Positions 18,125-26,933 of a stretch of 64,000 nt of DNA are shown here, piece by piece. Location of the stretch: the NCBI RefSeq assembly GCF_046844695.1, contig NZ_CP177354.1, positions 5,084,001-5,148,000 of the forward strand. The letters are read 5' to 3'. The position numbers were made by a program, and so were the translations under genes. Every line of letters starts with the position of its first letter. The stretch's first letter is position 1. The notes under the pieces are model-generated. The model saw only the letters and a list, made by a program, of their open reading frames with translations. It searched no databases and had not been told where the DNA came from. This DNA is from Pokkaliibacter plantistimulans (GTDB lineage Bacteria; Pseudomonadota; Gammaproteobacteria; Pseudomonadales; Balneatricaceae).

Positions 18125-18541
18125 TTATTCGGTATCGTTATCCGCCTGACTGTCAGGCGTCGGATCCTGACGCGCCTTGTCTTCGCGCACAGCACGAGTT
18201 ATCAAGGCACTGATCTGATTCCCCCGATTGAGGGTGTGATCATAGTGAAAACGCAGAGCAGGGATGACACGCATGGTTTTTAAACCGCGTGCCAGTTCGG
18301 TGCGAAGAAATCCAGCAGCCTGGTTGAGAATTTTCTCACCCTGACGATAAACCTCTTCGCCTTCTTCCATGCTCAATAATGTGAAATACACATCAGCATA
18401 GTTCAGGTCTTTGGAGACCCGGACATCGCTGATGGTGATGATCCCCAGACGGGGATCCTTCATTTCCAGCTGTACGATGCCAGCCAGATCCTTTTGGATC
18501 TGGTCGGCAACGCGCTGGGTCCGACTGAACTCTTTCGGCAT
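18125..18541 (-). CDS. rbfA: Ribosome-binding factor A
   Basis: RbfA (138 aa) is a KH-fold 30S maturation factor needed for 16S 5'-end processing and cold adaptation. Recognisable are FSRTQRVADQIQKDLA, VSKDLNYADVYFTLL and the helix-kink block RTELARGLKTMRVIPALRFHYD. The charged tail (residues ~122-138) is variable in the family. It sits between infB (12 bases upstream) and truB. Confidence 0.97.
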   Translation of the reverse strand: MPKEFSRTQRVADQIQKDLAGIVQLEMKDPRLGIITISDVRVSKDLNYADVYFTLLSMEEGEEVYRQGEKILNQAAGFLRTELARGLKTMRVIPALRFHYDHTLNRGNQISALITRAVREDKARQDPTPDSQADNDTE

Positions 18542-18553
18542 CCAGTTCTCTCT

Positions 18554-21091
18554 TTAGAGACTACGCTCTACGGTAATCACATCGAAGACTTCGATCTGGT
18601 CACCAACGCGGACATCGTTGTAGTTCTTCACGCCGATACCACACTCCATGCCCTGGCGAACCTCGTTGACGTTGTCCTTGAAGCGACGCAGTGAATCAAG
18701 CTCACCACCTTCAAAGATAACCACGTTGTCGCGCAGTACACGCAGCTTCTTACCACGCTGAACCACACCATCGATGACCATACAACCAGCCACCAGACCA
18801 AACTTCGGTGAGCGGAACACATCACGAACCTCGGCAGTACCAAGGATCTGCTCATGGAACTCAGGAGCCAGCATACCGGACAACGCTTTCTTCACATCAT
18901 CAATGATGTCGTAGATAACGCTGTAGTAACGCATGTCAATGCCTTCACGCTCAACGATGGTTTTGGCCCCCGCATCCGCACGGACATTGAAGCCAAACAC
19001 CACGGCGCTGGACGCCAGTGCCAGGTTAGCATCAGATTCAGAGATACCACCTACACCGCTGGATACAATGGTGACCTTAACTTCATCGTTAGACAGGTCA
19101 GTCAGAGCCCCACTCAGCGCCTCAAGAGAACCACGAACATCGGTCTTCAGAACGATATTGAGGTTAGCAACCTTGTCGGAGCCCATGTTCTCAAACAGAT
19201 TATCAAGCTTAGCAGCCTGCTGACGGGCCAGCTTCACATCACGGAACTTGCCTTGACGGAACAATGCAACTTCACGTGCTTTCTTCTCAGAAGCAACTAC
19301 CGAGAACTCATCCCCAGCGTCAGGTGCACCATCCAGACCCAGAATTTCCACAGGAATCGAAGGACCCGCTTCATCAATCTGCTGACCGTTTTCGTCAAGC
19401 ATAGCCCTGACACGACCGTAATACATACCAGCCAGAACGATATCACCTTTACGCAGGGTACCGTTTTGAACCAGCAGGGTTGCGACAGTACCGCGACCTT
19501 TGTCCAGACGTGACTCAACAACTGTGCCGCGGCCGGAAATCGCAGGAACCGCTTTCAGCTCCATAATCTCAGCAACCAGCAACACCGTATCCAGCAGGTC
19601 ATCAATACCCTGACCCGACTTGGCTGAGACATGAACAAACTCGGTATCACCACCCCAGCTTGTGGGAATGACGCCACGCGAAGCCAGTTCACTGGTAACA
19701 CGGTCCGGATCTGCCGCTTCCTTGTCGATCTTGTTGATGGCAACAACAATAGGCACTTCTGCAGCTTTGGCGTGCTGGATAGCCTCTTCTGTTTGCGGCA
19801 TGACACCGTCATCAGCAGCCACAACCAGAATTACGATGTCAGTTACTTTCGCACCGCGAGCACGCATTGCAGTAAACGCCGCGTGACCGGGGGTATCCAG
19901 GAAAGTGACCATGCCTTTTTCGGTTTCTACATGGTAGGCACCGATATGCTGCGTAATACCACCTGACTCACCTGCAGCAACCCGCGTACGGCGAATATAG
20001 TCAAGCAGCGAGGTTTTACCGTGGTCAACGTGCCCCATAACGGTAACGACCGGCGCACGTGGCTCTTCAGTCCCCTCTTCAACGTCAGCACTGGCAGCAC
20101 TTGCCAGATCATCTTCCAGAGCATTCTCATTGAGCAGTTTGACCTTGTGGCCCATTTCCTCAACAACAATGGCAGCAGTATCCTGATCAAGTACTTGGTT
20201 GATGGTAGCCATAGCTCCCATCTTGAACATGATCTTGATAACTTCTGCAGCCTTGACTGCCATACGCTCAGCCAGCTCTGCAACTGTAATAGCTTCAGGA
20301 ATCAGAACGTCACGCACAATCGGTGCAGTCGGCTTCTCGAAGCCATGAGCATTCTGACCAAGCTTGCCTTTCTTGGGTTTGCGTGGTCCTGCTTTACGGC
20401 GAGCACCATCGAAGTCGTCGTCAGAAGCGCCAGCTGGGCGACGAACAGCCACTTTGCCTTTAGCTCGGCCACGCTCTTCTTCGTCACTGCGCTCTTTAGT
20501 CTTAACAACCTTGCCAGGCTTGTCTTTGCTCGCCTTACGCTTTTTCTCAGACTCACTCACTTCGGCAGCCTGAACATCAGCGATGGAAGCCACCTGAGGA
20601 GCTTTCACTCCATCATTGCTGCGCTTGGGTGCATCATTTCTGCGTGCCTGTTCTGCAGCAGCCTTGGGCACAGCCGTTTCAGTAGCTTTGCGAGCCACTT
20701 CATCGGCCTGCTTGCGCGCGGCAGCAGCCTCTTCTTCCTGACGTGCCTGCTCTTCAGCCTTGGCCTGAGCTTCCTGCTCGTCACGCTTCACATAGGTACG
20801 CTTACGGCGTACCTCGATATTAACTGTCTTCTTCTTGCCAGATGAATTGCTGACTTTAAGCTGACTCGTAGTCTTACGCTTCAGTGTGATTTTCTTGGGC
20901 GAAGCTTCACCTTCGTCCTCATCACCGCCGTGGCTGCGCTTCAGAAAGGTCAGCAACGTCATGCGTTCCTTCTCGGAAACGACGTCATTGGACCGGGTGT
21001 GTTCAAGCCCCGCTTCCTGCATTTGGTTCAACAAACGCTCAACAGGAACTCCAACCACTTCGGCCAGTTGCTGAACTGTAACTTCTGCCAT
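18554..21091 (-). CDS. infB: Translation initiation factor IF-2
   Basis: IF2 (845 aa) brings fMet-tRNA to the 30S subunit and promotes subunit joining. It has an N-terminal IF2_N module (VTVQQLAEVVGVPVERLL), a long highly charged Ala/Lys/Glu linker (~60-260), a second IF2_N module (PEAITVAELAERMAVK), the G domain (VMGHVDHGKTSLLD, DTPGHAAFTAM, NKID) and the C-terminal tRNA-binding domains. Two ATGs stand in tandem; the second (21091) has the better spacing from GAGGAG. The gene follows nusA by 27 bases. Confidence 0.98.
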   Translation of the reverse strand: MAEVTVQQLAEVVGVPVERLLNQMQEAGLEHTRSNDVVSEKERMTLLTFLKRSHGGDEDEGEASPKKITLKRKTTSQLKVSNSSGKKKTVNIEVRRKRTYVKRDEQEAQAKAEEQARQEEEAAAARKQADEVARKATETAVPKAAAEQARRNDAPKRSNDGVKAPQVASIADVQAAEVSESEKKRKASKDKPGKVVKTKERSDEEERGRAKGKVAVRRPAGASDDDFDGARRKAGPRKPKKGKLGQNAHGFEKPTAPIVRDVLIPEAITVAELAERMAVKAAEVIKIMFKMGAMATINQVLDQDTAAIVVEEMGHKVKLLNENALEDDLASAASADVEEGTEEPRAPVVTVMGHVDHGKTSLLDYIRRTRVAAGESGGITQHIGAYHVETEKGMVTFLDTPGHAAFTAMRARGAKVTDIVILVVAADDGVMPQTEEAIQHAKAAEVPIVVAINKIDKEAADPDRVTSELASRGVIPTSWGGDTEFVHVSAKSGQGIDDLLDTVLLVAEIMELKAVPAISGRGTVVESRLDKGRGTVATLLVQNGTLRKGDIVLAGMYYGRVRAMLDENGQQIDEAGPSIPVEILGLDGAPDAGDEFSVVASEKKAREVALFRQGKFRDVKLARQQAAKLDNLFENMGSDKVANLNIVLKTDVRGSLEALSGALTDLSNDEVKVTIVSSGVGGISESDANLALASSAVVFGFNVRADAGAKTIVEREGIDMRYYSVIYDIIDDVKKALSGMLAPEFHEQILGTAEVRDVFRSPKFGLVAGCMVIDGVVQRGKKLRVLRDNVVIFEGGELDSLRRFKDNVNEVRQGMECGIGVKNYNDVRVGDQIEVFDVITVERSL

Positions 21092-21118
21092 CATGGGTCT
21101 CCTCTATCCGCTGCGTTC

Positions 21119-22603
21119 TTACTCTTGAGCAAACCAAGGAGCACGCGCGGTCATAATCAATTCGGCCGCCCGTTCTTCGGACATGCCGTCAACTTCCATC
21201 AGATCGTCGATGGACTGCTCGGCCAAGTCCTCCATGGTGACAACACCTTTGCTCGCCAGAACAAAAGCAAGATGTTTATCCATACCTTCCATATTCAACA
21301 AATCGTCAGCCGGAGTACTGTCCAGCTTCTCTTCGGAGGCTATGGCGAGATTCAGCAGCACATCCTTGGCTCGACTACGCAGCTCTTCAACCAGGTCTTC
21401 ATCAAGATCTTCGATGTCCATGAGCTCTTCCTTAGGCACATAGGCAATCTCCTCCAGAGAGGTAAAGCCTTGTTCTACCAGCAAGGAAGCAAAATCCTCA
21501 TCGATATCCAGGCGATCCATGAACAGGGTAACCAATTCACCGGTTTCCTCCTGCTGCTTGGTCGCCGCATCTTCTTCACTCATTACGTTCAATTCCCAAC
21601 CAGTAAGCTCACTGGCCAGACGAACATTTTGTCCACTACGCCCAATTGCCTGGGCAAGATGGTCTGCGGCTACGGCCACATCCATCATGTGCGAGTCTTC
21701 ATCCACAATGATCGATGCAACATCAGCTGGAGCCATAGCATTGATCACATATTGAGCAGAATTATCATCCCACAGTACGATATCGATACGTTCGCCTTTA
21801 AGCTCGTTTGATACCGCCTGAACACGCGCTCCACGCATACCAACACAGGCGCCGACAGGATCAATGCGACCATCATTGGTTTTAACTGCAATCTTCGCGC
21901 GTGAACCGGGATCTCGTGCAGCGCCCCGGATCTCAATCACCTCTTCGGCAATTTCCGGCACTTCAATGCGGAACAGCTCGATCAGCATTTCCGGGCAAGT
22001 CCGACTCAAAATCAACTGAGGACCACGGCCTTCAGCTCGCACTTCCTTCAGCAGGGCCCGCACGCGCTCACCAGTACGGTACGCTTCGCGAGGAATCAAC
22101 TGATCACGGGGCAGTACCGCCTCAGCATTGTTTCCCAGATCAACAATAATATTGTCCCGGGTAACTTTCTTGACCGTAGCGGTGATCAACTCACCTAGGC
22201 GATCTCGATATGCATTGACAACCTTGGCGCGCTCAGCTTCTCGTACCTTCTGGATAATGACCTGACGAGCTGTTTGTGCAGCAATTCGGCCAAAAGCAAT
22301 GGACTCGATCTGCTCTTCGTAGGTGTCGTCTGGTTGAAGCGCAGTATCAATCTCCATTGCTTCTTCCATGGTCAGTTCCGTACCCAACGCAGGAACAGCG
22401 TCATTGGATACTACCAACCAACGACGAAACGTGTCGTAATCACCGGTCTTCCGATTGATCGCGACACGAATATCCACTTCTTCTTCAAAACGCTTTTTGG
22501 TAGCAGTTGCCAAGGCGATCTCAATGGCTTCGAAGATCACTTCCTTGGAAACATCCTTCTCGTTGGATAGAGCTTCCACCACGTTCAGAATTTCTTTGTT
22601 CAT
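21119..22603 (-). CDS. nusA: Transcription termination/antitermination factor NusA
   Basis: NusA (494 aa) binds RNA polymerase and modulates pausing, termination and antitermination. Order: N-terminal polymerase-binding domain (MNKEILNVVEALSNEK), S1 domain (ELITATVKKVTRDNIIVDLG), two KH domains (VGACVGMRGARVQAVSNELKGERIDIV and AIGRSGQNVRLASELTGW), and two C-terminal acidic repeats (to residue 494), the gammaproteobacterial form. The first Met of the ORF (22660) lies within rimP; the MNKEIL start matches the family. Confidence 0.98.
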   Translation of the reverse strand: MNKEILNVVEALSNEKDVSKEVIFEAIEIALATATKKRFEEEVDIRVAINRKTGDYDTFRRWLVVSNDAVPALGTELTMEEAMEIDTALQPDDTYEEQIESIAFGRIAAQTARQVIIQKVREAERAKVVNAYRDRLGELITATVKKVTRDNIIVDLGNNAEAVLPRDQLIPREAYRTGERVRALLKEVRAEGRGPQLILSRTCPEMLIELFRIEVPEIAEEVIEIRGAARDPGSRAKIAVKTNDGRIDPVGACVGMRGARVQAVSNELKGERIDIVLWDDNSAQYVINAMAPADVASIIVDEDSHMMDVAVAADHLAQAIGRSGQNVRLASELTGWELNVMSEEDAATKQQEETGELVTLFMDRLDIDEDFASLLVEQGFTSLEEIAYVPKEELMDIEDLDEDLVEELRSRAKDVLLNLAIASEEKLDSTPADDLLNMEGMDKHLAFVLASKGVVTMEDLAEQSIDDLMEVDGMSEERAAELIMTARAPWFAQE

Positions 22604-22640
22604 GCCTATGCCTCGCCTTACAGCTCGTCGCTGACAATCC

Positions 22641-23096
22641 TCAAAATTCCGGTACAACATTAGCCTTGTCGATCAACTCGAAAGGCAAAAGATACTCGGC
22701 ATCATCTACCTGCAATACAACTTCATCATTCTCGATTGCATTGAGGCGCCCAACAAACTTACGGCGCCCGTCAAAAGGCATACGCAAGCGTAATTTCACG
22801 ATCGCACCGACATAGGCCTGAAATTGCTCAGGGGTATACAGCGGACGATCCATGCCTGGAGAGGAAACCTCCAGAACATATTCACCGGAAATGGGGTCTT
22901 CCACATCCAACAAAGCACTCGCTTGATGGCTGACTTTTGCACAGTCATCAACACCAATGCCAGACTCATGATCGATATAAATGCGCAACACACTACGACG
23001 ACCTTGAGCCAGAAACTCTATCCCCCAGAGGGTAAAACCCAGGCCAGTCACAATAGGTGTTAGCATCTTATGCAGTGCAGCTTCTTTGCTTGTCAC
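22641..23096 (-). CDS. rimP: Ribosome maturation factor RimP (GTG start)
   Basis: RimP (151 aa) is needed for 30S subunit maturation. Core blocks are GLGFTLWGIEFL, LRIYIDHESGIGVDDCAKVSHQASALLDVEDPI and YVLEVSSPGMDRPLYTPEQF. No ATG fits: the start is GTG at 23096 (VTSKEAALHKML), 8 bases after AGAGAGG, giving the normal length. The ORF reading upstream to 23183 is not coding, because it runs into the terminator after tRNA-fMet. It opens the rimP-nusA-infB-rbfA-truB-rpsO-pnp unit. Confidence 0.95.
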   Translation of the reverse strand: MTSKEAALHKMLTPIVTGLGFTLWGIEFLAQGRRSVLRIYIDHESGIGVDDCAKVSHQASALLDVEDPISGEYVLEVSSPGMDRPLYTPEQFQAYVGAIVKLRLRMPFDGRRKFVGRLNAIENDEVVLQVDDAEYLLPFELIDKANVVPEF

Positions 23097-23179
23097 CGGG
23101 GCAACCTCTCTAGCGCACAAATAAAAAATGGGTCCATGACCCATTTCCTCCTCCCTTGACGGGATTATCTCCTTAGCTA

Positions 23180-23208
23180 ACAAAAAACCCCTTCAGAGAG
23201 GGGTTTAA
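23180..23208 (-). terminator. Terminator/attenuator between tRNA-fMet and rimP
   Basis: On the minus strand ACCCCTCTCTGAAGGGGT is followed by TTTTTT. It lies directly after the tRNA, so the downstream operon is reached only by read-through or by its own promoter. Confidence 0.8.
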
Positions 23209-23220
23209 GGAGAAAATGCT

Positions 23221-23297
<77 letters not shown>

Positions 23298-23313
23298 TCA
23301 AAAACGAGAACGT

Positions 23314-23342
23314 ATATTACATGCTAAAAAAACTCTACTCAA
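23314..23342 (-). promoter_or_regulatory. Sigma70 promoter for tRNA-fMet/rimP unit
   Basis: On the minus strand TTGAGT (23342-23337), a 17-base spacer and TAATAT (23319-23314) place the start a few bases before the tRNA-fMet 5' end. Confidence 0.55.
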
Positions 23343-23364
23343 GAGCAAACACGTATTTTAAAAT

Positions 23365-23450
23365 TGGTGCCGAAGGCGGGACTCGAACCCGCACGACCGT
23401 AGGTCACTACCCCCTCAAGATAGCGTGTCTACCAATTCCACCACTTCGGC
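23365..23450 (-). tRNA. tRNA-Leu (GAG)
   Basis: An 86-nucleotide class II tRNA with a 5' half GCCGAAGTGGTGGAATTGG, anticodon GAG in CTATCTTGAGGGGGTAG, a variable arm, the T-arm GGGTTCGAGTCCC and an encoded CCA. It is placed between secG and the initiator tRNA, as leuU in E. coli. Confidence 0.97.
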
Positions 23451-23456
23451 AATTTA

Positions 23457-23822
23457 TTAGTTAGAGGACTTATTCGAATTACCCACATCAGGCAAATCGC
23501 TATCCTTACTAACTTTATCTACAGCCTTGGACTGCTCAATCTGCTGCACAACATCAGCCGAAGGCACACCCATCTGACCAACCGTAGACACTTTCTCTTT
23601 TGCAAAATAAGCAAGAGCAAAACTTGTCACGAAGAAAAAGGCCGCAATACCTGCAGACAATCGAACCAAGAAAGAACCTGAACCTTGGCTACCAAAAACA
23701 GTCTGAGAAGCACCTGATCCAAATGCCGCCCCAGCATCAGCCCCCTTACCCTGCTGCAAAAGAACCAGAGCAATCAGAGAAATAGCCAGAGCAACATGAA
23801 CAAAAATTACGAGCGTTTCCAT
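23457..23822 (-). CDS. secG: Preprotein translocase subunit SecG
   Basis: SecG (121 aa) is the small SecYEG subunit. It has two membrane helices (METLVIFVHVALAISLIALVLL and LVRLSAGIAAFFFVTSFALAYF) flanking the conserved loop LLQQGKGADAGAAFGSGASQTVFGS. The ATG at 23822 is preferred to a GTG two codons upstream. It follows tpiA by 6 bases and is followed by tRNA-Leu. Confidence 0.95.
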   Translation of the reverse strand: METLVIFVHVALAISLIALVLLQQGKGADAGAAFGSGASQTVFGSQGSGSFLVRLSAGIAAFFFVTSFALAYFAKEKVSTVGQMGVPSADVVQQIEQSKAVDKVSKDSDLPDVGNSNKSSN

Positions 23823-23828
23823 CAGCAC

Positions 23829-24572
23829 TTACACCTGCTGCCGCGCACGACAGATCGCTATGAATTCTTCAACCTTGAGTGACGCACCACCAACGAGAGC
23901 GCCATCTATATCATTCTTCGCAAACAACTCACAAGCATTGTCTGATTTCACACTTCCACCGTATAAAATCGAAACAACTTCAGCCCCCTCCGCATCAACA
24001 TTCGCAATGCTGGCACGAATAAACTGGTGCATTTCCTGGGCTTGATCTGGCGTTGCAGTTAGACCAGTACCAATTGCCCAGACAGGCTCATAAGCAATCA
24101 CAAGCCTTTTCAGCTGAGCTTTACTCAAGACAGATAAAACCGCATTCACTTGCCCAGAAACAACATCAAATGCAGCACCTGCCTCACGCTCTTGCATAGA
24201 CTCACCTACGCAAAGCACCGGAATAAGATCAGCTTTCAATGCCGAGAGACACTTCTGAGCAACAAGCTCATCGCTCTCCCCATGCATCACCCGACGTTCG
24301 GAATGCCCTAACAACACATATCGCGCACCGACGTCTCGCAACATTTCCGTAGAAACATCACCAGTAAAAGCACCTGATGCATTTACTGAGCAGTCCTGAC
24401 CGCCCATGGCCACATCGCTTAAGGCGACAATTCCCAGATACGGAAATGGAGGAAATAAAACAACATCGATGTCATCAACAGGAAGATGACTAGAAATTTC
24501 TAGACAGTATGCTCTAGCAAACTCAGAGCTACCGTTCATCTTCCAATTGCCTGCCACTACCTTGCGTCGCAT
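23829..24572 (-). CDS. tpiA: Triosephosphate isomerase
   Basis: TIM (247 aa) interconverts dihydroxyacetone phosphate and glyceraldehyde 3-phosphate. Catalytic residues are visible: Asn9 and Lys11 (GNWKMNG), His in LLGHSERR, Glu in AYEPVWAIGTG, and the phosphate-gripping ILYGGSVKSDNA. The start MRRKVVAGNWK at 24572 fits the family; the upstream Met at 24614 does not. The gene lies between glmM and secG, an arrangement common in pseudomonads and their relatives. Confidence 0.97.
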   Translation of the reverse strand: MRRKVVAGNWKMNGSSEFARAYCLEISSHLPVDDIDVVLFPPFPYLGIVALSDVAMGGQDCSVNASGAFTGDVSTEMLRDVGARYVLLGHSERRVMHGESDELVAQKCLSALKADLIPVLCVGESMQEREAGAAFDVVSGQVNAVLSVLSKAQLKRLVIAYEPVWAIGTGLTATPDQAQEMHQFIRASIANVDAEGAEVVSILYGGSVKSDNACELFAKNDIDGALVGGASLKVEEFIAICRARQQV

Positions 24573-24626
24573 TGGCAACCTCCTCACGGCTGAAGCGGCG
24601 CCAATACTACTCAAGTTATCAGTGAC

Positions 24627-25982
24627 TTACAAGCCTTTAGCAATATTGTTGTAGAGTTTTTCCACCTCAGTTGCCAACCAGCCTCCAATGTCTGCCACCA
24701 TCTGAGGATCAGAATGCTCCAACGTGACACGAATCTTTGGCTCAGTACCTGACGCACGCAACAATACCCTGCCAACTCCAGCCAGTCGCTTTTCAGCTTC
24801 CGCCAATAGCTCTGCCACTTCCGGAAGATCCTGAGGATCCTTTCGAACAGCCACACGAATGTTGATCGTTTCCTGAGGCACTCTATCAACCTCGGCACAG
24901 GCCTCAGCAAGTGACTGACTACTCCTAAGTAAGGCCGCCAACACCTGAAGAGCAGCTATAATCCCGTCCCCTGTGCTATGGAGATAGCGGCAGACGATGT
25001 GACCAGAAGCCTCTCCTCCCAACCACCACTCACGCGCCGTCAGCTGTTCCATCACATAACGATCCCCAACCTGCGCCCTAACAAAAGGAATATCGAGCCG
25101 TTCAAGTGCTCTCTGCAGACCAAGGTTGGACATCAAAGTACCTACAACCCCGCCATGTAACGAGCCACGCTGCTGCAAGTCACGAGCGATCAGATACAAA
25201 AGCTCATCACCATCGATAATGCGCCCTTGATGATCAACCATTACTACTCGGTCGCCATCACCGTCGAACGCAATGCCAAGGTCAGCATTTTCCAACAGAA
25301 CTCGCTCGCTTAACTGAGCTGGATCAGTAGACCCCACGCCCGCATTGATGTTTGTTCCATTAGGAGCACAGCCTGTCGTGACAATTTGAGCCCCCAACTC
25401 CTGAAATACACTCGGAGCAACGTGATAAGTCGCCCCATGAGCACAATCCAGGACAATCTTCATGCCATTCAAACTGATGTGATTACCCAATGTACTTTTA
25501 CAGAACTCAATGTAACGTCCAGCAGCATCATCAATTCGCTTGGCTTTCCCCAAGGCTGCAGAACTCACCATTTCCATGGGTTCATCCAACATATCTTCGA
25601 TTGCAGCCTCGACAGCATCAGGCAATTTTTCACCATCTGCTGAAAAGAACTTAATTCCGTTGTCCTCAAAGGGATTGTGCGATGCACTTATGACGATACC
25701 TGCCACACACTTAAACGTACGCGCTAGGTAAGCAATAGCAGGTGTAGGCATAGGGCCAATTAACAGCACATCCACGCCCGCAGCTGACAAGCCCGCCTCC
25801 AGCGCAGACTCGAACATATATCCCGATAGCCGGGTATCTTTGCCAATGACAATGCGACTTCGGCCTTCTTTGGAAAATACCCGCCCTGCCGCCCATCCAA
25901 GCTTCATTACAAAGTCAGGCGTAATCGGTGCAACACCGACCTTCCCCCTTATACCATCAGTACCAAAGTAGCGTTTAGACAT
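24627..25982 (-). CDS. glmM: Phosphoglucosamine mutase
   Basis: GlmM (451 aa) converts glucosamine-6-phosphate to glucosamine-1-phosphate on the way to UDP-GlcNAc. The active Ser101 is in ISASHNPFEDNGIKFF, metal binding in IAFDGDGDRVVMVD, sugar binding in GGEASGHIV and phosphate binding in RASGTEPKIRVTLE. It begins MSKRYFGTDGIRG and follows folP by 10 bases in the conserved ftsH-folP-glmM order. Confidence 0.98.
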   Translation of the reverse strand: MSKRYFGTDGIRGKVGVAPITPDFVMKLGWAAGRVFSKEGRSRIVIGKDTRLSGYMFESALEAGLSAAGVDVLLIGPMPTPAIAYLARTFKCVAGIVISASHNPFEDNGIKFFSADGEKLPDAVEAAIEDMLDEPMEMVSSAALGKAKRIDDAAGRYIEFCKSTLGNHISLNGMKIVLDCAHGATYHVAPSVFQELGAQIVTTGCAPNGTNINAGVGSTDPAQLSERVLLENADLGIAFDGDGDRVVMVDHQGRIIDGDELLYLIARDLQQRGSLHGGVVGTLMSNLGLQRALERLDIPFVRAQVGDRYVMEQLTAREWWLGGEASGHIVCRYLHSTGDGIIAALQVLAALLRSSQSLAEACAEVDRVPQETINIRVAVRKDPQDLPEVAELLAEAEKRLAGVGRVLLRASGTEPKIRVTLEHSDPQMVADIGGWLATEVEKLYNNIAKGL

Positions 25983-25992
25983 TACATTCCTT

Positions 25993-26817
25993 CTATACTT
26001 TCAGCACTTGGTGCGCGATTTTTAGCGCATCTACAGTCTCTGCGACGTCATGCACCCTGAATATCCACGCGCCCTTAATCAGCGCCATCACTGCCAGCCC
26101 CAAACTACCAGCCAAACGCTGGTCGACCGGCTTGTTTAGAATCTGCCCTATCATCGACTTGCGAGACACACCAATCAATAGCGGCATATCTAATACCGCC
26201 AGCGTATCAAGATGCCGAAACAGCTCGACATTATGCTCAAGCCCTTTACCAAAGCCAAAACCCGGATCAAGTATTAGCCTGGATCGATCTATACCCGCAG
26301 CGACACACTGACTCACACGCTCCTGCAAAAAAGCCAGTACCTCTACGGTAACGTTTGCGTAGTTCGGATGATGCTGCATGTTCTGCGGATCGCCCTGCAT
26401 ATGCATTAAACAAACAGCTGCATTACCTTGCAAAGTCGCATCAATTGCACCTGGACGGGTCAAAGCCCGGACGTCATTTATGATGCCAGCACCTGCTTTC
26501 ACCGACTCACTTATAACCTGTGGCTCACTTGTATCTACCGAAACAACCACATCTAAGCGTGCAGCAATCGCCTCCACCACCGGCACAACACGCTCTAGCT
26601 CTTCCTGCTGGCTTACGATTGCAGCACCCGGGCGAGTTGACTCGCCACCAATATCAATAATTGACGCGCCGTCTTTCACCATTTGCTCCGCAATACGCAG
26701 CGCATGACCAACAGACTTATACGCTCGCCCACCATCCGAGAACGAGTCAGGGGTAACATTTAGAATACCCATTACCTGTGGAAAAGCAGGATCAAGATAG
26801 CGATTTCCGAATTGCAT
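25993..26817 (-). CDS. folP: Dihydropteroate synthase
   Basis: FolP (274 aa) joins p-aminobenzoate to the pterin pyrophosphate made by FolK, the sulfonamide target step. Motifs: GILNVTPDSFSDGG, IDIGGESTRPGA, ISVDTSEP-like VSVDTSEP, IINDVRAL, LILDPGFGFGKG and GVSRKSMIG. The ORF reads upstream to 26937, but MQFGNRYLDP at 26817, preceded by AGGAG, is the likely start because the upstream part overlaps the terminator after ftsH. Confidence 0.97.
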   Translation of the reverse strand: MQFGNRYLDPAFPQVMGILNVTPDSFSDGGRAYKSVGHALRIAEQMVKDGASIIDIGGESTRPGAAIVSQQEELERVVPVVEAIAARLDVVVSVDTSEPQVISESVKAGAGIINDVRALTRPGAIDATLQGNAAVCLMHMQGDPQNMQHHPNYANVTVEVLAFLQERVSQCVAAGIDRSRLILDPGFGFGKGLEHNVELFRHLDTLAVLDMPLLIGVSRKSMIGQILNKPVDQRLAGSLGLAVMALIKGAWIFRVHDVAETVDALKIAHQVLKV

Positions 26818-26881
26818 AGAAACTCCTACAAAGAAGGTAGACTCCCGCTTCAAGAACAACTCATGCCATATAAACCCAATA

Positions 26882-26917
26882 AAGACAAAAGGCCGAACGA
26901 GTCGACCTTTTGTCTTG
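26882..26917 (-). terminator. Hairpin between ftsH and folP
   Basis: Arms AAGACAAAAGG and CCTTTTGTCTT enclose a 13-base interior that is partly paired. It ends in T-rich sequence on the minus strand, just after the ftsH stop, so it may partly terminate before folP. Confidence 0.6.
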
Positions 26918-26933
26918 CAACACCATATCACAA